Notes under the pieces: model-generated | What the model was told of the DNA's origin: nothing | The model's input: only the letters and a program-made list of their open reading frames with translations | Databases searched by the model: none | Origin: a virus | Length of the DNA: 30,488 nt | Strand: one strand, 5' to 3' | Virus record (IMG/VR): IMGVR_UViG_3300027608_000104 | Span: 1-30,488 of that record | Shown: positions 16,637 through 25,600 of the stretch, one piece after another | Numbering within the stretch: position 1 is the stretch's first letter | How the letters are laid out: each line of letters starts with the position of its first letter | Position numbers and translations under genes: made by a program

Positions 16637-19600
16637 TTAACATGTGTCTCCTGTATCAGGAATATTAAATCCTTCTAAACCAAATAAGTTTAAATTAGTA
16701 TTAGTTGGTTTAACACTAGTAGATAGTTCATCAGATACAAACTTTTTAAATCCTGCTATGTCTTGTTTAGAACCTAATGCATGTACTTGTTCTGGTTTAT
16801 ATGTAATGTATGTTTTTTCATTACCTCCTTGACCACTATCTCTTCCTATTACAGAATCAGTATTTTCTTTTTTTACTTCATCAGGAGTAACAAATTTATC
16901 CCCTAAACCACTTTCTCTAAACTTTTTAGCTTTATCTGAAAATTCATATTGTTCATCTACTATAGTTGGATTAATAATATTTAAAATAATAGGATTTCTT
17001 TTACCTTTCATTTCTTCTAATTCTATTAACCAAGAACCAAAATCTGTAGAATAAAAGGCTTTATTATCTATTGGAGTTATATTGCCAGTTTTATTAACAT
17101 GATAAACAATATCTTTTACTTTACTATCAGGAAATATAGAATCTAAATATGCAGAGTATTGTTCAGGTGTACCTATATTATTTAACTCAGAATTAGATTC
17201 AAATAGTTCTGACACACCTTCTTTAACACTAGTAGATGATTGAGTAGTTTCAGTAGATAAATTACCTGTATCATTGTCAAATCCAAATTCTTCTAAAAGC
17301 CTTTGTTTTAAATATTGATATGTATCTGGAGCTTTTTCTTTTGTTTTAGCAAGTCCTGTACCTAAACCATCTTTAGGTAATACAATTATTCTACCATCAG
17401 CTTTAATTTTTTCTATAGCTCTATTAATTAAACTAATGTTTGCTTCATACATTTTATCATTAAAATATGCTTTTTCATAAGTATTTGGAGAACTCTTTGT
17501 TGGTATACCAAATGCATTTTCTTCATCTCTTACTATTGCTTGACCTCCTTTACCTGTTTGAGTAACATTATCACCGAACACATATATTTTATCAGGATTT
17601 GCCTTCAATAAAGCTGTAGTATAATAATTAGATTCAACTTGAACATTACCTACAGATTGAGTAGATGATTGAGTAGTAGTAGCAAGTGCAGTTTTAAGTT
17701 GTTCTCTCCAATCAGTATCAGCCATATTAATAGTTGGTATACCTTTTCTTCTAGCCATTTCTACAGCTTGTCCTGTACCACCTTTAGGTCTTAAAGGATT
17801 ATTTGTTTCCGGAGCATAAAATATTACAAAATCTACTGTATTGTCAAGATTTTTACCAAAAATTTGATTAGTATTTCTTGCCATTAATTTTATAGCACCT
17901 GGAGTAAGTCTATCTGGAGCAGGGTGTACTTCTTTAACTATAGCACTAGACTTTTCAGTAACTGCTTCATTATACTTATCAGCAGATACAATTCCTTTAA
18001 CAGTTTTTCTTATACTATAAGGACCAAATAAAGTTTTGTTTTTACTTCCATCTGAAAAAGCTTTATCCGCACCTTCTTCATCTAAATTTGTTTCTTTATT
18101 TTTAAATGTAAAACCTGTTTGTAAAGTATATCCTAAACCGTCAAGATATTTAGCAACTTCAGTCATTTTATCAAGAACCTCTTGTGGAGTTTGTCTAGAA
18201 CCAATACCTGCATAAGTCATAGTTGGGCTAGATGACTTATTAGGAAGACTATTTAATATAGGTTTATTAGTATTATCAACACTGGCAGGTTCTTGAGTAG
18301 GTTTTATTACTCTAGGAAATACAATCTCACTTGTATCATCTTCTGATTCTTCTTGAACATCATCAACAGGTACAGTTACTGTATAGTTTTTAAATTCATT
18401 AATAGATAGCAATGTCTTTAAAATCTCTTCTAAATTAGAAAAAGGATCTTCTGAACTCAATACATTTTTTTCAAAATTCAATACAGGTTGTTTAACTAAA
18501 TCAGTAAATTTTTCAGCATTAAGAATATTAGCAAATCCAAATCTATTTTTACCTACACCATGTTGAAAATATACAACCTCAGAAAAGTATTTAAATACAT
18601 TTGATATATGTTTATTTAATTCTTTATATTCATTACCAGCATATTTAGAAAAATCAATATCACCCAATTGATCTAACTGATTTTTATAAGAATCAGCCAT
18701 ATCACCATCAGCACTCAAACCATCAGAAAAATCAAATAATCTTAACGTTGAGTTTTTAAGAGTTGCTTGAGTTATAAAATTTAAAACTGGAAAAGTATTA
18801 GTCAATATCTTATTATCTATTATGGTTCTCATCACTAAGTCATAGTATGACATGGTAGTAGTACCACTAATATAAGCTGGATTAAAACTTGCATATAATG
18901 CACTCTCAGCAAGAAACTTTTCATAAGCAGCTTTCTCAGATGTAGATTCTTCTAATATATTTTTATACATCACATTATCTTTTACACTAGATAATGGTTT
19001 ATCTTTTCTAATGAATTCTCGATGCATTACAAATTTTACAAACTGTTCTAAATTTTTAAATGGATTTAAGTTTCCACCTATAAATGTATGATAATCTAAA
19101 TTTGTATAATTTTTATCTACTGTAAAGTTTTTAGCTAGATAAGCTCTATTTTCATAAATTTCAGTAAGTAAGTCTAAATTAACTTCTATAAAGTCATCTG
19201 TTATATTTACTTCATTTTCTATAGAGTTATTTATTTTTACAGGTGTAGTATGAAATACTTCAGGTACAGTTGCTTTTATACCTTCTACATTATAAAAATA
19301 AGTAAGTCTATTTTGAAATAAATTATTTAATACAGCATTGTTAAAATTCTTAGTAAATTTTTCTTCTCCTGATACACCTTCACCAAATCTTCTAACAACT
19401 TTAGAATTTGACATTGCATTTTGAATAAATACTGCAGTTACTGGGTGAAGTCTAAAAGGAAGGACACTTTCTGCAATAGATATTATAAGATCTGTATTGT
19501 TAAAGTTTTTCATAATAGATTTCTCCATTACTTGTTCAACAAATATATCATTGATTTTAGAATCACTTTTTAATCCAAGTAAGTTAAGTCTTCTTTTATT

Positions 19601-22600
19601 TACCTGTTGAACTGTAGAAAGTTTATCAGTATCATAAGAAGATATTATTTGAAAATTATCTAATCCACTTTTTTGATTTTCTAGTTCAATATAATTAGCA
19701 AAAATAGCAAGTGCTTTTAAGGATTCCATATCATTAGAATCCTTTACTTCTTTTAATTTATCTATAGTAATAGTATTACCTATATATTTAGAAGCGGCTT
19801 CAGCAAATTCTACATAATTTTCAGAAGTTATTAATGAACCATATATTTTATCTTTAGATAAATTAATTCTATTAAATACTACATTACTATCAGGATTTAA
19901 ATCATAAATAGAAATTATTTTTTGTAATTCATTTTTATATAAATCACTTTTTTTAAAATCAGCTACATTAGAAAATTTATCACTAACAGCTACACCCTCT
20001 TTGTTTTTATAATTTACTTCTATTGGTCCTGACATAAATTCAACATGTCTTTTTAATTTAAGTTCATTTGTTCTAAAACCAATTTTAACTAGTTCATCAT
20101 AAGGAATGTTTTTTAATGCATCCTGTTTAGCTTCATATCTAGCATATATGCCTGGAGTTAAAACAGGAGAAAATGCATTGTTATATTTTCTAATGTTTTC
20201 AATATATTGTTTAACTAGTGGCTGATTCATTAAGTAAAATACCTCCTCTTCTGATACACCAACTTGTATTAAGTAATTAATTACTCCAATTGCTTCAGGA
20301 AATAATTGTAATGTAAATGGCCAAGACTCTTTACCTCTATCTAGAATACCATTAAGATTATGAGAATTAACATCAGTAATTCTAGGTCCTTTATTACTAA
20401 AAGCTCCCGATAATGATATATGTTCTTTACCATCAATGTTAAGTTTATTGTGTTTAAATCTCAAATGCATAGGAACGTCAACTGTCTCATCTACAAGTCC
20501 ATTACCTAGATTTATTTGTTTTTTATAAACTAAAGGCATTGGAGCCAATAGAGTCTTATACATTATATGATTCTTATTAACTTTTGCTGTAATACCTAAA
20601 GCAGGTTCCAAGGATAAGTTAGCATCAAACTTATATAAGTTATAAGCAACGGTTAATAATGTAGATGGACTAATTCTTTTTTGTCCTTTTTTGTTTGTAA
20701 TACTTGAAATTTTATAAGGATTATCATATCTATCATAAAGATTAGAACCTTTTTCTAAATCAGCTACATATTTTTGTACTAAATATGTCTTATTTGGTTT
20801 AATTAAATACGCAAAATTTTCTGGTATCTTCATTATATTAGCAGCAGAAGTAATATATTTATTTTGATAATACTTTTTAACTTGCTCTAAATACTTCTTA
20901 GGTTTTAAATCATCTTTAGAAAGTTTTCCATCGGTCTCTAAAGTTTTTAATCTTTCATATTCTTTAATAAAATCTTCATAACTTGCAGGACCAGTGTTTA
21001 CTACTTTACCTGTTTTATCTATATGAGGCATTGTAAGAAATAACTTATCACCGTCAAAGTCAGATCCAGCTTTTGCAACAAGTTCTGTAGGTACTATAAC
21101 AGTATTTAAAACAGAAGCATCAACAAAATGCCAGACTTCAAATGCTTCAATAGTATTTGTAGCATCATTTGGAATTCTTGGACCTACTAATGTAATTGCT
21201 TCTCTATGTTGATTTAAGAACTCATCTGTTTTAATAAGTTCATTTAATCTATCCATAGTTTGTATTTTAGAACCTTGCCATTCTAAGTTTAATAAATTTA
21301 CAAAATCTCCATTAAACGGTATTGCAACTTTAGCTAAGTATGTTTGAGATCTTTCTCCTGTTTTTTTATTAATAATCTCACCTCTTCTATAGAATGGTAA
21401 GGTATTGGAACCTAGGAATTTTTTTTCTAATTCTTTATTTTTAGTAACTGCTTCATCTTTTGTAAAAGCACTATCCCATAGACCATTAGTAAATGTAGAA
21501 GGTGCTTGAACCATTGGTTCACCTTTAGTTTTTTGTCTAACAATTCTATTTTGAATTATTGAAAGTATAAGTTTTTCTATTTTTTCTGCTTCTGGAATAA
21601 GAGATAAATCATATCTTAAATGATCACCTTTACGAGATGTATCAACAAGCTTTTGAATATGATTAGGAACATTTCTTTTTCCTAATTCATCTCTTATAAC
21701 TTCAACAAATCTTTTTAAGTTACCAACATAGCTACCATCTACTTCCTCAAAACCTATTTCATCTAAAAGTTCTCTTTTATATAATTCAGTTAAGTCTTTT
21801 ACATTAGTGTTATAATTATCTACTAAAGGTTTATTTTTTTCATTAATAAGTTTACCATTATTAAATAAGTTATCATAAATAATAAAACGAGTTTGTGTTG
21901 CAATAGGAATTACATTTTTTAGTTTATCATTTATTACAGTAACTTCTTTTAAATAATTTAAATATATAGGATTTGCAGTAATAATAGCTTCTTCATTAAG
22001 ATCTTTGTCTTTGTCTGTAGCAAATAAATTATTGACTTCCCCGTCCTCAGTTAGATATGATCCTTTAGATCCTGATTCAAATGTTACATACTGAACATTA
22101 TCTTTTAACATTTTTAAATGTAATTTATACAATTCAGAACCTTCTTTTGCATTACCATTAGGTATCAACGGCATTACAGAAAATTTATGCATTGCAGTAG
22201 TTGCAATAAAATCATTTTCTAATGAACCAAAATAGTGATATTTTCTTATTGGAAAGCCTTCAAAAACTTGTGCTGGAGTAACTTTATCACCATTAGCAAT
22301 TTTTTGAAATAAATCTTCTTGAGATACTGACCATTTTCTACCAGATATAGATAAAGCTCTATATGCATCAAATGTAATCAAAGCAATACCATCAGACTCT
22401 TCCATATCAATATAAGCATTGGCATCCTCTTCTACATAAGCATCTATATCTTCTTTAGAAAGAGCTGGATATGATTCATATGCTTCTCTCCAAGCTTCTT
22501 TGAAATCATCTAAATAAATAGATTTTCTTTTAGCATCTTTAATTACACCTGTGATAATTTTTTCAGAAAAAATATAATTATTTAAATCTTTTCTATCTAA

Positions 22601-25600
22601 TTGTTTAGATAATTTACCTGCATAAGTTTTATCTTCTGTCATTTCAACAGTCTTCATATAGTTTTGCCAGTCTTTATCATTTAAAATACTATAACCACCT
22701 GACTGAACTCCGGGAATTCTTTTAGACCAATCTTCTTTAAAATGATTCCATTGTGCAAAATCACCCATAAGTATAATAGATGTTTCAAACTTATGTATCC
22801 AATCATTATACAAATAAGCTTGCATCAATCTATTTATTACTTTAGTATTGTTTCTTAGATCAATGATTTCAGCATCATTTAATTCTCTATTAAACATTTT
22901 TTCAAGTATAGATTTTGGTACAAAAGGTATCTTATTATAGTATAAATCTATATGTGATTGAGTTTGAAAATTAAAATACTCAGTTACATCATTAAATATT
23001 TTATCATACAAATCTCTATTTTGCCTAATGTAATCAACTATATCCATTTCTAATTGATCATCAGCTAAAGCATATAACTCTTTTTTAGTTGAGTTTTTTA
23101 AAATAGTATCAAATGCTGAAAAAATATCTCCTTCTACAACTTCATTTCCATTTTGAGAGATGCCAACCGGTCTATTAAAACCTGATATCTTTAATAAGTT
23201 TGGTCTTTCGGCAGGGTTTCTAAACTTTTTAAGTCTATCAAATTCAGCAGCAATATAGTTAAGCATATGATTTTCAAATATATACTCTCTAGCTTTAGTT
23301 ATTTCTCTAAACATAGGTACATCTGCATATAAATAAAGATCATCTCCTTTTGTTATACCCGTAGGAGTAACACCTCCTTGAAGACCTCCCTTTAATCTTA
23401 TAGCAAAAGAAGATTTCTTTTCAGACATCCTAGGTAATTCATCCACTCCACCTAAAAGAACATTACTAAATCCTAATAAGAATCTTCCTAATGGATCTAA
23501 TTCAGTAGTTGCTTGTCCAACTTCTCCTTCTGGTTTAAATCCTGCAATATATATTGTTTCTAATGTTTTATCATTTCTTTCAGCCAGTGGATTGTTTAAA
23601 TCAAATAACTGATTAAGCAATGTTAATCTTTTAGTGAATGTATTTATTTTTGGATCCAAATACCTCATATGAGGATGATTCTTAATCAAATCTGCAAATG
23701 ATTTAGCAGAGTTCAATGCATTTGTTTTTTCAAGCATTGCGTTCATGTCTGAATTTTCATAAGCAATATTGTTATTAGGTAACAATACACCTAAATTAGC
23801 AGAATCATATCCATATTTAGCTTGTAACTCAATCATTCTTTTTACTTGAGTCTTTTGATTAACAGATGACTTATCTACAATACCAGCAGCAATTTCATTG
23901 TTTAAAACATTTAATGGATTTTGTTTAAATTTAACAACTGCTTCTACTTGTAAAGGGGAATATTTACTAGGATCACTTTCAATAGTTTCAAATGTCTTAA
24001 GTATTCTAAAGAAATATGGAAGACCAAACTCTACTCTTTTTGCACCTAATTCATCTTTTATAGCACTAACATCATCAAAATAAATTCCAATAGCATTAGC
24101 AAATTCAAAGTCTTTGGTTGAATCTAACTCACCTTTAGAATTTGAAAAGTCTTGTATAATTTTAGAAAGTTTTAATTCACGTTTATTATCTTCTGTTTTC
24201 TTAATGTATTTAGTAGTTGGAGAAGTTAAATAACTATTAGTCCAACCTTTTAAAATACTAGATACTTCTATAGAAGATTGAGTAAATATAAAATCATAGC
24301 CTACAGGAGTTTTTTCTATATTACCCCCCATATCAATTTCTTTAATAATAGGCACACCTAATAGATTCCAATATTTAATTCTTGGTCTAGAGAAATCTTG
24401 CCAGAAACTTAAACTTACTTTAGCTTCAAATCTGTTTCCAATATTTTTAGGATCAGGTAATTTATACTCTATAAGTTCATTTAGCTCTGGGAAAATAAGA
24501 TTTCCATCTTTATCTTTTTTATTTGCTTCTTCACTTAAAAGTTTAAATACTTCATTTCTATCTTGAACACCTCCGATAGTTTTTGCAACTTGAGTAAAGA
24601 CTTTTCTAAAATCAGCTCTTTCATTAAAACCAAACTTATCTTTTATAGGATTACCTTCAAAATCCACTTTAGTTAATGACTTTAAAATAAATTTAGTTTC
24701 ACTACCTAGAAGATCTTGTAATTTAGTTTTAAGATTTTTTTCATCAGCAAGATTAGATGAATCTCTGTGAGTTTCTGCAGGGTTATTAGGATCTTTTACA
24801 TTGTCATCTGAATCAATATTTTCTTCTATATCAACTTCCACAGATTTTTTAAGAATTTCAAAATCAGAATTATTCATATGATATTGAATAACACCTTTTG
24901 AATCATTACCCCAGTTACGAATAGCTGTTTGTAATATTCTAATATTATCCGATAATACTTCTTGTTCAGGAGTAAGTACTTGATCAATAAATGTAGGATT
25001 TATAGGAATAATTTCATCATATGCCTTAGCACCACCTTCTATGTAGTTTTTTAATTGTACATCAGCATCTTCATATTTTGATACAACAAGTATATCTACA
25101 TCTTTTAATTCTTTATGCGTATAAAAATCTCCTACTATTTTTATAGAATGCCACTTTTCCCCTTTAACTCTATCACCATTTTTTAGGTCTGCATCAAGTA
25201 AATTATAATCATCTATCTGGCTTTTTAAAAGAACATACTTATCTCTACCTTTAGTATTGTTCATTATAGCTACAGCATTCTTTTTAAAATTTTCTTTTGT
25301 TTTAAATGTACTAAGTAAAGGAACACCTTTTATAGTTCCTAACTTTGTTGTTTCTTCGTCTAATTTATCTTGAAGTCTTTGTTTAATTCTTGTATATAAA
25401 TAAGCTTTATTTTTTTCTAGTAAGAGTGTACCTAATGCAGTAGCTTTTAGATTTGGTAAACCAGCAGCTTTTCTTTCATCATAAATAGCTTTAGTTTCTT
25501 CAACTATTAAATTATCTATTGATCTTGATAATTGTTGAGAATCCCCTGTACTTAATGCTTCATATTTAGGATAGTTTACATTACTCACTCCTCTATCCAT

